Shown here: positions 1 to 6,730 of the stretch, piece by piece
How positions within the stretch are numbered: position 1 is the first letter of the stretch
Layout of the letters: every line of letters starts with the position of its first letter
NCBI GenBank assembly: GCA_027922465.2
Contig: BQMF02000201.1
Coordinates: 1-64,000 of the forward strand
DNA length: 64,000 nt
DNA from: Turritopsis dohrnii
Taxonomy: Eukaryota; Cnidaria; Hydrozoa; Anthoathecata; Oceaniidae
Direction: 5' to 3'
Notes under the pieces: model-generated
Told to the model about the DNA's origin: nothing
Databases searched by the model: none
The model's input: only the letters and a program-made list of their open reading frames with translations
Made by a program: the position numbers and the translations under genes

Positions 1-38
1 CTATAATTGCAAACTACATACGCTGATCAGCGAAATAC

Positions 39-216
39 ATACCATATACTAAACATCGTGGTAATCGCTAAAACCAAAGCTATTTTCTCTTCTTCATGAG
101 ATGGGAGTGAATCTGTTTGAACTTTCTTTTGTGAACTTTTATTTTTTTGTTTGTGTTGGAGAGCTAGTCACTTTGGGTGAAATATGATACTCTTGCATAA
201 CATTAATCATTTTGTT
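39..216. repeat. Distal copy (R1) of a gene-end fragment inside the left TIR
   Basis: It is nearly identical to 716-910, the 3' end of the gene 698-1864, but lacks about 20 bp and has one extra base in an A/T run, so it is frameshifted. Read on the minus strand it continues to an in-frame stop at 27-29 and preserves what looks like the older C-terminus (TMFSIWYVFR then stop). The mirror copy is 11471-11648. Confidence 0.85.
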
Positions 217-715
217 ATGTAATCAAAATAAAAACAAAATTATAGCGTTCCGAGAGACACCACAAGCAGACACTAAGGTCTAAATGAATGATATAAAACC
301 CAAGAGCGGAATAATTTGAAAATTGTGGTGAACAGGCGACAGAGTCTGCCGGAAAGGGAAGGTCTAGTGGAGCGGCTAGATTGGAACTGGATGGTGCCGT
401 CCGCTCCCGGTATTCACCACAAAATGTGCCAAAAGTTGTCGGGAAAAACAATGTGACTAGATGTAATATACTCGAACAGATCATGAACGGCCATTGCGTG
501 CGTAGTAGTCGGAGTTCGTAAGTAGTCACACACAAATAGTCTAAGATCTAGGGGTAGAGCTCAGAGCTGGTGGATTCGAGAAGCCAGGGTGGAGTGCCGG
601 TTAGATCGAAGACAATGAATTAAAAACCCTCTAGGGTATCACAACAACAACAACAACAACAAAAACCCTAGGGGGTTCTCCTAAGGGAGTTTTGTTTTCA
701 ATAATAATAATAATA
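217..715. repeat. 499-bp segment between direct repeats in the left TIR
   Basis: The segment separates two direct copies of the same gene-end fragment. Near its end (+ strand) it carries (CAA)n, short palindromes around CCCTAGGG, and an (AAT)n run just before 716. The (AAT)n tail resembles the end of a non-LTR retrotransposon or SINE, which is an inference. A 106-aa frame inside (215-535, minus) shows no protein features and is not called. The same segment is at 10972-11470. Confidence 0.6.
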
Positions 716-1864
716 ATACCATATACTAAACATCGTGGTAATCGCTAAAACCAAAGCTATTTTCTCTTCTTCATGAGATGGGAGTGAATCTGTTTGACTC
801 ACTACTCTTTTGTGAACTTCCTTTTGTGAACTTTTATTTTTTGTTTGTGTTGGAGAGCTAGTCACTTTGGGTGAAATATGATGCTCTTGCATAACATTAA
901 TCATTTTGTTTCTTCCGAGGCTCAAGTTGTCATTAGATATGAGAATTTTATTATTATAACCAGTCACTCCCGACTTGATGTTTAGATTCATGTCACTAGG
1001 TAACATGTAAATACCTTGTCCAACAGAATAATCAACTTTGCTTGAAGCGTAATTTAAAGTATCTTGATAACGTTTAATGTCATCTTGAATATCAACTCTG
1101 CGGTTAACAATGTCTTCAAAGTTGTTCATAAAAACTCTTTGAGCTGTCAAAGAGCTTGAATTATTACCTAAAATAGAAGAACGAGCTGAGGCTTGCGAAC
1201 TAAGAACAAGATAAGCATATGCTCTAACACTCTCTGAAATTTTTACAAGACCTGTTTTTGTAAAGCCTTTAGATTTTTCTATAATCCATCGTGTCATGGA
1301 GTCGTCTGTGAAATAACTCAGACCTGGCGTTGGATAGTCTCTACGTCTTTTTTGATACGAGCTGTAAAAATATTGTCCTGTGTATTTTTTAGGATCAGAA
1401 TCGACACCATATTCACTACAGATTTTTAAAAACTCTTCTTTGTTATAAGGATTATCATATTGGTTGAAACCGTTTTCAAAAGGTAGAGGTGCCTGCAGAC
1501 GCTTAATGATTCGTCTAATATGATAATAGACGTGAAAACGATATACTGCTCTAATCATAGGAGTAGAGCGACTTTCTTTCAGATGTTCAGAACTAACTCC
1601 ACAAGCACTTGAAGCACACCAAGTGACAAAATTGAGTTGGGTTTGCCATAATTTAAATGGTTGTTCCTGCCAAATTTTCATACGTTGATCATTTTCATCC
1701 ATTTTGTAATTAGTAAAAATATTTGGAAAAGTTGCGGGGAAAGAACCGCTCTCAGAGACAATAATTGTTTGTTTGTATAAATCTTTAGCATTCAATATCT
1801 GAAGGTCTTGTCCTCCATTTGGCTTATAAGCTGCGTTGGGATTATATTTAAAAATATCCTCCAT
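698..1864 (-). CDS. Left-end element protein, 388 aa, conserved-looking, function unknown
   Basis: This is a complete frame starting 42 bp from the divergent gene at 1906. No catalytic motif is recognised. The first 226 residues are unique and aromatic-rich: a W..CASSACGVSSEHL stretch, an RAVYRFHVYYHIRR segment, then PLPFENGFNQY. Residues 227-388 lie in the TIR and are repeated in the right-end gene. The C-terminus is a hydrophobic segment (ALVLAITTMFSIW) ending in six Tyr residues encoded by an (AAT)n run, apparently acquired with the 499-bp segment. I recall similar proteins beside capsid-like genes in cnidarian genomes, but this is untested. A virion or structural role is a guess from the neighbourhood. 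Confidence 0.75.
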   Translation of the reverse strand: MEDIFKYNPNAAYKPNGGQDLQILNAKDLYKQTIIVSESGSFPATFPNIFTNYKMDENDQRMKIWQEQPFKLWQTQLNFVTWCASSACGVSSEHLKESRSTPMIRAVYRFHVYYHIRRIIKRLQAPLPFENGFNQYDNPYNKEEFLKICSEYGVDSDPKKYTGQYFYSSYQKRRRDYPTPGLSYFTDDSMTRWIIEKSKGFTKTGLVKISESVRAYAYLVLSSQASARSSILGNNSSSLTAQRVFMNNFEDIVNRRVDIQDDIKRYQDTLNYASSKVDYSVGQGIYMLPSDMNLNIKSGVTGYNNKILISNDNLSLGRNKMINVMQEHHISPKVTSSPTQTKNKSSQKEVHKRVVSQTDSLPSHEEEKIALVLAITTMFSIWYYYYYY

Positions 1865-1905
1865 TATTATTTAAAAATATAATTCTCTATTCTCTAATAC
1901 AAGAA
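1865..1905. promoter_or_regulatory. 41-bp divergent promoter region
   Basis: This very AT-rich spacer lies between the start codons of 698-1864 (minus) and 1906-2466 (plus). It contains a TATTTTTAAATA-like stretch and CTCTATTCTCTA. Both genes must be driven from it or from inside each other. Confidence 0.5.
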
Positions 1906-2466
1906 ATGTATATCACGGTAAATATCGCAAAAGGAGAAAAGACCATATATCTATCTTACCCCATTCAAAACTTGGATGGCTCAAAAGAAATTGCATTGGT
2001 TGATATGTTTGCAGACAATGTTACGTATGAAATCACAGCACCGATAACATTGAAAACGTCTGACGATGGGAAAGCTGAAAAGTCGATACCAAAACGAACA
2101 TTTACGAGTAGGGGATTGAATGCCTTTTTAGCAGGTGCCTTTTTAGAAGGCGATATAGAAATTAAATCATTAGCCAAATACCCTCAAATAATCAAAACAA
2201 ATAAGCTCGCTAACGTAACCAAAATTAATTTGCATCTCTCTGAACTTGACAACACTCAAAATCTTGAGAATGGAAAGCTAAGTGATATTTTACTAACCTA
2301 TCACATGGTTGAATATAGTGACTTCACACATGTTCAGCCTAAAAACCCTCAATACAAAAAATTAAAAAATGGTGTATTTCAGTCTCTCACGTTGAAACTC
2401 ACAGATCAGCATGGCAATATGCTAAAAGAAGACCTAGGAAGAACCGTTGTTTTGCACATCCGCTAA
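1906..2466 (+). CDS. Penton/minor capsid-like protein, 186 aa
   Basis: It is a small beta-rich protein without signal peptide or membrane segment. The final third (SLTLKLTDQHGNML, then VVLHIR at the very end) has the form seen at the C-terminus of single-jelly-roll penton proteins of Polintons and virophages. The size also fits that family. It lies immediately upstream of the capsid-like gene (2514) on the same strand, separated by a hairpin, as penton and major capsid genes commonly do in such elements. The assignment rests on context and C-terminal pattern, not on catalytic residues. A structure prediction would decide. Confidence 0.6.
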   Translation: MYITVNIAKGEKTIYLSYPIQNLDGSKEIALVDMFADNVTYEITAPITLKTSDDGKAEKSIPKRTFTSRGLNAFLAGAFLEGDIEIKSLAKYPQIIKTNKLANVTKINLHLSELDNTQNLENGKLSDILLTYHMVEYSDFTHVQPKNPQYKKLKNGVFQSLTLKLTDQHGNMLKEDLGRTVVLHIR

Positions 2467-2483
2467 ACCGAGATAAAAAGTAA

Positions 2484-2510
2484 TAATTAATTATATATCA
2501 TAATTAATTA
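2484..2510 (+). terminator. Hairpin H1 between penton-like and capsid-like genes
   Basis: A perfect 11-bp inverted repeat, TAATTAATTAT with a 5-nt loop, starts 17 nt after the stop at 2466 and ends 3 nt before the next ATG. It is one of four hairpins at gene 3' ends in the element. Being pure A/T it is the weakest thermodynamically. Confidence 0.5.
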
Positions 2511-2513
2511 ATA

Positions 2514-3833
2514 ATGGAGTATGGAAAGAGGTTAATTCCAGAACGTTCACTAAGAACTGCCCGCGGTGTAAAAGGTTCTCGTCAAAAAGTAATTGTCACA
2601 CACAATCCGAGTGAGATCGATCAAAATCAGCTATTATTGGTTAGGTTTCCAAATTTAGGAAGCGATGATGTTATTATCCCAGGAACAACGAATCTAAGTT
2701 TTGATATTGAACTCGAGTCGACAGCTGACACGAAAAGCACATTGGTCAGTAACATTGGAAGAGCTATCGTTAAAAAGTTGGCTGTCAAGTTCGAAGGTAA
2801 CGAGATATTGAGTATCGACGACTTTGATCTTTTTGGGTGTTACAGAGATTTATGGTTAACCAAGTTTGAAAAGAGAAACGCGATAAGACAGGGTATCATC
2901 ATCGACGATGGGTGTACAGAAAATTGTATGAAATTGAGGATTGGTGCTTCTGATAAAAAGGACGATGATGCGGAAGACAAAGCCATTGCTGACACCTATA
3001 AAAACAAGTTTGTCATTCCACTCGACTTTGAGATGCTAGATAGTACTATTCCATATTATCAAGCGGGTTTAGGGAATAGGCTTTGCTACGAGATCACATT
3101 TAACGACTATAACCGAGTTATCTATTCTGACCCTCTAACTTCTGCCGCAGGTCAAAGAAAAACCCCAGACGGTAAATACAAAATATCTAATATCTCACTT
3201 GAATATGAGCTTGTGACACAACCCACGTTGGCTAGACAAATCGCTTCTGAATATCAAAACATGGCTTTGCTCTATGATAGGGTTTTGCGGCACAGACAAA
3301 TTAGAGTAAACAAGTCAGACACAACATGGAATTGGTCATTCAACACACCTGCCAAATCTTTGAAGGGTATTTTAGTTCTATTTGAAGAAGAAGAAAAATT
3401 CTACAAACGAGAAACCTGCAAATTCTACAATCCAAAGATCGAAAAGGTATCTGTCATCGTTGAGGGTAAGCCTAACCAACTTTTTGCTCAAGGGATGCAG
3501 CCGTTTGAACAATACAATGAGATTTGCAAGTATTTTGCTGAAGGAAAACCAAAAGATAATAGCGTCGGCGAAAACCGAAAGCGCTTGGGATTACATGATG
3601 TAAAAGTCTCTGATTACTTAACAAACAAGTATGCTCTATGGTTAGATTTCAGAACAATTGATGAGAATGCTTTGCATGGGACCGGTCGAAGGATTGAAAA
3701 TGTGAGTGAAGGTATCACTTTACAGATTGAAAAGACCGCTGAAACTGCAGGAAACTTAAACGCATATGTATATCTAATCATGGATGCTCTATTAAACATA
3801 CAAAACGGTCAATTTATGTCTGCAGTATATTAG
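2514..3833 (+). CDS. Probable major capsid protein, 439 aa
   Basis: It is the largest structural candidate of the element. The N-terminus is basic (RSLRTARGVKGSRQK), as expected for a capsid arm. It is followed by beta-rich sequence: LLLVRFPNLGSDDVIIPGTT near residues 42-61, then IGRAIVKKLAVKFEGNEIL. The second half contains FYNPKIEKVSVIVEGKPNQL and ends in VYLIMDALLNIQNGQFMSAVY-like strands. It resembles, from memory, uncharacterised animal proteins labelled F54H12.2-like that I take to be Polinton-like capsid proteins. It is shorter than the usual Polinton capsid, so a compact double jelly roll is inferred. The gene ends 4 bp before the packaging ATPase, the standard capsid/ATPase neighbourhood. 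Confidence 0.65.
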   Translation: MEYGKRLIPERSLRTARGVKGSRQKVIVTHNPSEIDQNQLLLVRFPNLGSDDVIIPGTTNLSFDIELESTADTKSTLVSNIGRAIVKKLAVKFEGNEILSIDDFDLFGCYRDLWLTKFEKRNAIRQGIIIDDGCTENCMKLRIGASDKKDDDAEDKAIADTYKNKFVIPLDFEMLDSTIPYYQAGLGNRLCYEITFNDYNRVIYSDPLTSAAGQRKTPDGKYKISNISLEYELVTQPTLARQIASEYQNMALLYDRVLRHRQIRVNKSDTTWNWSFNTPAKSLKGILVLFEEEEKFYKRETCKFYNPKIEKVSVIVEGKPNQLFAQGMQPFEQYNEICKYFAEGKPKDNSVGENRKRLGLHDVKVSDYLTNKYALWLDFRTIDENALHGTGRRIENVSEGITLQIEKTAETAGNLNAYVYLIMDALLNIQNGQFMSAVY

Positions 3834-3837
3834 TAAA

Positions 3838-4443
3838 ATGAACACACTTTACATGAAAGAACCTCACACAGCATTATTCGTCGGACCTACAGCGTGTGGC
3901 AAAACCGCCCGTGTTGTAAAACTATTAGAAAATGAATATCTCAATCACTTTGATTACATCGTGATTATATGTCCAACTTTGAGGTGGAATCAAACATACA
4001 GAGATCGGAAGTGGTTTTGGACTGACAACTATGTGATTTTAATTGAACCGCAAGGTCGCTTGTATGAATGGATTAAGGAAATGACCCTCTTTTGTGCTGG
4101 ATATAAAACCTTATTCCTCATTGACGACATAATCGCTGATGAGGAATTGGACAAAAAGAGACAGCCTTTGCTCGAGTTGGCAATTAGTGGTCGCCATCGA
4201 AACCATTCGCTATGGTTACTTACACAATCATACACGGCTATACCTAAAAATTTACGACGGCAAGCTAAAATGTTATATGTGTGGTATCCAAAAGATAGAA
4301 ACGATCTAACCACTATTCATAAAGAGAATTATATCATTGAATTGAAAGAAAATTTGAAAGAGGTCAATGAAAAGTTAAATGCGGGGAAACACACATGCCT
4401 AGTCATGAGGATGGAACACCCAAGAACGCACGTGATTTGTTAA
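3838..4443 (+). CDS. A32/FtsK-type DNA-packaging ATPase, 201 aa
   Basis: This P-loop NTPase is expected to pump the element genome into capsids. Walker A is GPTACGKT at residues 16-23 and Walker B is TLFLIDD at 91-97. SGRHRNHSLWLLTQSY at about 117-132 gives the arginine-rich and TQ sensor region typical of Polinton, virophage and NCLDV packaging ATPases. The length of about 200 aa is normal for Polintons. It starts 4 bp after the capsid-like gene, so the two are likely co-expressed. A perfect hairpin (4458-4480) follows the stop codon. Confidence 0.9.
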   Translation: MNTLYMKEPHTALFVGPTACGKTARVVKLLENEYLNHFDYIVIICPTLRWNQTYRDRKWFWTDNYVILIEPQGRLYEWIKEMTLFCAGYKTLFLIDDIIADEELDKKRQPLLELAISGRHRNHSLWLLTQSYTAIPKNLRRQAKMLYVWYPKDRNDLTTIHKENYIIELKENLKEVNEKLNAGKHTCLVMRMEHPRTHVIC

Positions 4444-4457
4444 ACAGATTGATATAT

Positions 4458-4480
4458 TTGTTACAAGACTCTTGTAACAA
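4458..4480. terminator. Hairpin H2 at a convergent gene junction
   Basis: A perfect 10-bp stem, TTGTTACAAG and its complement, with a 3-nt loop (ACT). It lies 14 nt after the ATPase stop and 14 nt from the stop of the opposing gene (4495). It could serve transcripts of both strands. Confidence 0.65.
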
Positions 4481-4494
4481 AAACTGTAAGGCTG

Positions 4495-4740
4495 TTATAA
4501 GACTACTATAAGACTACTATAAGAGAATAATTTACGTCTCAATACAGGTTCTAGAATTTTACCAATATGTTTAATCCTCGATTCAAAGCGTACTCCGTCA
4601 ACAGCAGCCTCTATCCAGTTACTTCTACGAGATTCACAAGCATAGATATAATGGACCATTACTTTATCATTAAAAGTAACCCTTTTTGTATCTTGATGGG
4701 AAAATATAATATCATCATCTGAGGATTCATCATCGAACAT
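4495..4740 (-). CDS. PPP1R15 (GADD34/CReP)-like PP1-recruiting protein, 81 aa
   Basis: After an acidic start, residues 19-32 read KRVTFNDKVMVHYI: an RVxF-type PP1-docking site (RVTF, 20-23) followed by the V-x-V-H extension found in PPP1R15 proteins. Downstream are W42, RF (51-52), RI (55-56), L63 and P65, in the order and rough spacing of the PPP1R15 eIF2alpha/actin-binding helix. Known family members bring PP1 to phosphorylated eIF2alpha and restart translation under stress, and some large DNA viruses carry versions. If real, this one would counter the host integrated stress response. It is transcribed from the tandem-repeat spacer 4741-5049 and converges on the ATPase gene. It is short, so chance resemblance must be excluded by profile search. 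Confidence 0.62.
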   Translation of the reverse strand: MFDDESSDDDIIFSHQDTKRVTFNDKVMVHYIYACESRRSNWIEAAVDGVRFESRIKHIGKILEPVLRRKLFSYSSLIVVL

Positions 4741-4805
4741 AATTGTTTAAGTAAACAATGTTTATTTATTTAACAATGTTAGAATATATTATTAAACATC
4801 ATCAT

Positions 4806-5030
4806 CCTCTTATAATTATTTTGTCTTACAAACTTATAAGAAGATAGCAAACTCTTATACAGCAAATTTCAAAATAATTATAAGAGGATAGCAAACTCTT
4901 ATACAGCAAATTTCAAAATAATTATAAGAGGATAGCAAACTCTTATACAGCAAATTTCAAAATAATTATAAGAGGATAGCAAACTCTTATACAGCAAATT
5001 TCAACAAACTTATAAGAGAGTATAAGAAAA
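4806..5030. repeat. 44-bp tandem repeats with internal dyads, in a divergent spacer
   Basis: Full units start at 4834, 4878, 4922 and 4966, and a partial fifth starts at 5010, all spaced exactly 44 bp. An inverted half-unit lies at about 4806-4824. Units 2-4 contain TATAAGAG-N9-CTCTTATA, a perfect 8-bp dyad, and the first has one change. The array fills the only long intergenic gap of the element (4741-5049). An iteron-like origin or a multi-site operator/enhancer for the divergent genes is plausible. Spacing is far too short and spacerless for CRISPR. Confidence 0.85.
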
Positions 5031-5041
5031 TTATAACAAAC
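5031..5041 (+). promoter_or_regulatory. Shared promoter motif TTATAACAAAC
   Basis: The 11-mer TTATAACAAAC lies exactly 8 nt before the ATG at 5050. The identical 11-mer with identical spacing precedes the ATG at 8067. It is a candidate late or early gene promoter/initiator of the element. Confidence 0.5.
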
Positions 5042-5049
5042 ACAACAAA

Positions 5050-5694
5050 ATGATAGAATATGTCAACTTCGTGTTATTAAGTATATTGGTGATCTTGCTA
5101 TTTTACTTTTATTTTGTGTTAAAAAAATACCTCTCTCTAATAAAAATGGCGGAAACAGCGATCGATAATTTAATCAACCAGAGTTATGATGTTCCGGGTG
5201 AATTTCCACCTTCAGATGGTAAAAGACAAAAATTACTCGAGTGTGTCTTAACCGGTAATAGCAAGCTATACTTAGGGAAAATGTACACGGAAGAGCAGAT
5301 TAACAAACTCAAAGATGAAAAGGTAGAAGAACTTTTTAGTATCTATGAAGCTAAACTATCAGGTCAATGGGGGAAATCCTTGGGGAAATCACTCATACGC
5401 ATTTATTCGAGGGGGGCTTGTACAATGTTAGGAATAGACAATCAAGAAGCGCTGAGCAATGACTTGGAAGCTGACCCCTCCTTAAACTCTGCTCTTCAAA
5501 GATTTGCATGTGGCTTATATTATAAATACGGTCCATTATTAGCACCACTCAGTGTTGGACTTATTACCGGGAAGCATTATATCAATGAAAGATATTTAAA
5601 TAAATCCGATGATAATATAAATACAGTAGATAATAAAAATGTCAGAAGAACAGACTCCCATTCAAGTGACAACGAAGAACCCAAAAAAGGTTGA
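5050..5694 (+). CDS. Membrane-anchored element protein, 214 aa, unknown function
   Basis: One strong N-terminal transmembrane segment (about residues 4-25, VNFVLLSILVILLFYFYFVL) is followed by a soluble domain with YEAKLSGQWGKSLGKSLIRI and ACTMLGIDNQEALSNDLE. The tail is polar and charged. A second Met at 5146 would remove the anchor, but the shared promoter motif 8 nt before 5050 supports the upstream start. It overlaps the next gene by 56 nt. No known fold is recognised. From memory, similar proteins occur in other Polinton-like loci of cnidarians. A role in a virion membrane or in assembly is inferred only from position. Confidence 0.7.
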   Translation: MIEYVNFVLLSILVILLFYFYFVLKKYLSLIKMAETAIDNLINQSYDVPGEFPPSDGKRQKLLECVLTGNSKLYLGKMYTEEQINKLKDEKVEELFSIYEAKLSGQWGKSLGKSLIRIYSRGACTMLGIDNQEALSNDLEADPSLNSALQRFACGLYYKYGPLLAPLSVGLITGKHYINERYLNKSDDNINTVDNKNVRRTDSHSSDNEEPKKG

Positions 5695-5983
5695 AGCGGG
5701 TAAGAAGTTGGCGGAATACAACCGTAAAAAACGAGAACAATTAAAACAAGTGTCGCCTCAAAAAGAAATGAAGAAGCCCGATGACTCTCTCACCAAACCA
5801 AATGAACAACCTATGAATTACACCTATGGTGTAGGTGGAATAATAGCTCTCGGTTTAGTTGGTGGATTTGCTTATTTTGTGTATAAAAAGAAAGAGCAAA
5901 TATTACCCCATGGGTCACCATCCACCCCCCTTCCACAAAAATCTAAAATACCAGTGAAAATCAATAAACATGAAATGGAATAA
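5639..5983 (+). CDS. Small single-pass membrane protein with basic N-terminus, 114 aa
   Basis: The first 45 residues are Lys-rich and carry KNPKKVEAGKKLAEYNRKK, a basic amphipathic stretch suited to nucleic-acid or membrane binding. A Gly-rich transmembrane helix (YGVGGIIALGLVGGFAYFVY, about residues 62-81) follows, then a basic, Pro-rich tail. The frame overlaps the end of the previous gene by 56 nt in another phase, so it needs its own start or leaky scanning. The overlap and tight packing are virus-like. Function is unknown, with a DNA-binding virion protein one possibility. Confidence 0.65.
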   Translation: MSEEQTPIQVTTKNPKKVEAGKKLAEYNRKKREQLKQVSPQKEMKKPDDSLTKPNEQPMNYTYGVGGIIALGLVGGFAYFVYKKKEQILPHGSPSTPLPQKSKIPVKINKHEME

Positions 5984-6007
5984 AAAGAAAAAAATGTATA
6001 TAATAAC

Positions 6008-6235
6008 ATGGACAAGAAAAGTATCATCAACGATTTATATCATGCATCAGTCGTCTGCGTTTTCGCTATCGGCTACTCTATGCTAGGAAAAAAGGTGTTA
6101 AAAATGACACCACCCTCTATTCAAAAGTTCGACTTGGAAGATACGGGAAAACTAGTTGCCATTATCGCCGCTAGTGAAGTGACAAAGGACTACTTAATCA
6201 AACAAAAGATTTTACCTGAAAATATCAATATCTAA
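6008..6235 (+). CDS. Small hydrophobic protein, 75 aa
   Basis: It begins MDKKSIINDLYHASVVCVFA, giving a hydrophobic helix around residues 11-28, then a basic LGKKVLKM patch. A second weakly hydrophobic helix (KLVAIIAASEVTKDYLI, about 48-64) follows. The gene stops 2 bp before the next start, in the same strand block as the other small membrane proteins. Function is unknown. The size and pairing suggest a minor membrane component of the particle or a pore-forming helper. Confidence 0.6.
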   Translation: MDKKSIINDLYHASVVCVFAIGYSMLGKKVLKMTPPSIQKFDLEDTGKLVAIIAASEVTKDYLIKQKILPENINI

Positions 6236-6237
6236 AT

Positions 6238-6660
6238 ATGGCATCTATCGCAATGATGTTGGGTGGAGCTTTGGCTAACGCTTTGGCTTTCACAGGATCA
6301 AGCTATCTGTTTTCAAGTTTATCCAAAGACAGAATCGATAAGGAAAGAAAACGTCATGATTTGGCCATAGAAAAATTACAAAAAGCACAGATTGAATGGC
6401 AGCAAAAACGACAGGAAAGAATCGATTTCATCAATAAACAACTATTGCTCGAAAAGAAGGCTGATTCAAAATTCGTAGAACTAAATGATGCAATGAGAGA
6501 GTACAATAGTGTATTTAGTAATCATCTTGAACCGCTACCACGAGAGCCTGTATTGAGCGACTTTTATACACCGAGTCATGATCAACATGAAAGAGAATTG
6601 GTTTTTATAGCTCTGAGTATGCTCGGTATTGGTGGAATTGTGTGGTATTTTGAAAGATAA
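6238..6660 (+). CDS. Membrane/coiled-coil protein, 140 aa
   Basis: The N-terminal hydrophobic helix (MASIAMMLGGALANALAF) is followed by a highly charged helical stretch at about residues 30-75 (KERKRHDLAIEKLQKAQIEW) that reads as a coiled coil. Then comes a conserved-looking LSDFYTPSHDQHE motif and a C-terminal hydrophobic helix (VFIALSMLGIGGIVWYF). Both ends could be membrane-embedded. It ends 71 bp before the stop of the opposing 426-aa gene, with hairpin H3 between. Unrecognised family; it resembles proteins I recall from other cnidarian Polinton-like loci. Confidence 0.68.
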   Translation: MASIAMMLGGALANALAFTGSSYLFSSLSKDRIDKERKRHDLAIEKLQKAQIEWQQKRQERIDFINKQLLLEKKADSKFVELNDAMREYNSVFSNHLEPLPREPVLSDFYTPSHDQHERELVFIALSMLGIGGIVWYFER

Positions 6661-6688
6661 AATGTATATTCAATTTGAGTACAAAAAT

Positions 6689-6713
6689 TATGTTACACGA
6701 TACGTGTAACATA
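6689..6713. terminator. Hairpin H3 at a convergent gene junction
   Basis: A perfect 11-bp stem, TATGTTACACG and its complement, with a 3-nt loop (ATA). It lies 28 nt after the stop at 6660 and 17 nt from the opposing stop codon at 6731. It is the most stable of the four hairpins. Confidence 0.7.
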
Positions 6714-6730
6714 TATACACACTCAGATGG

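Larger units (their letters stand above)
1..1186. repeat. Left terminal inverted repeat
   Basis: It matches the reverse complement of 10501-11686 with a constant offset over the whole length, so there is no net indel, and by eye I saw no mismatches in the stretches I compared. Homology stops abruptly at 1186/1187, inside the gene 698-1864. It may continue left of the window. Confidence 0.93.

Noticed and set aside
215..535. 106-aa frame in each TIR (also 11152-11472)
   Set aside because: It lies in the inserted 499-bp segment, shows no domain, and its duplication follows from the TIR. No start context or conservation supports it.
4806..5030. Possible CRISPR array
   Set aside because: The units are contiguous 44-bp repeats without variable spacers, in a eukaryotic element.
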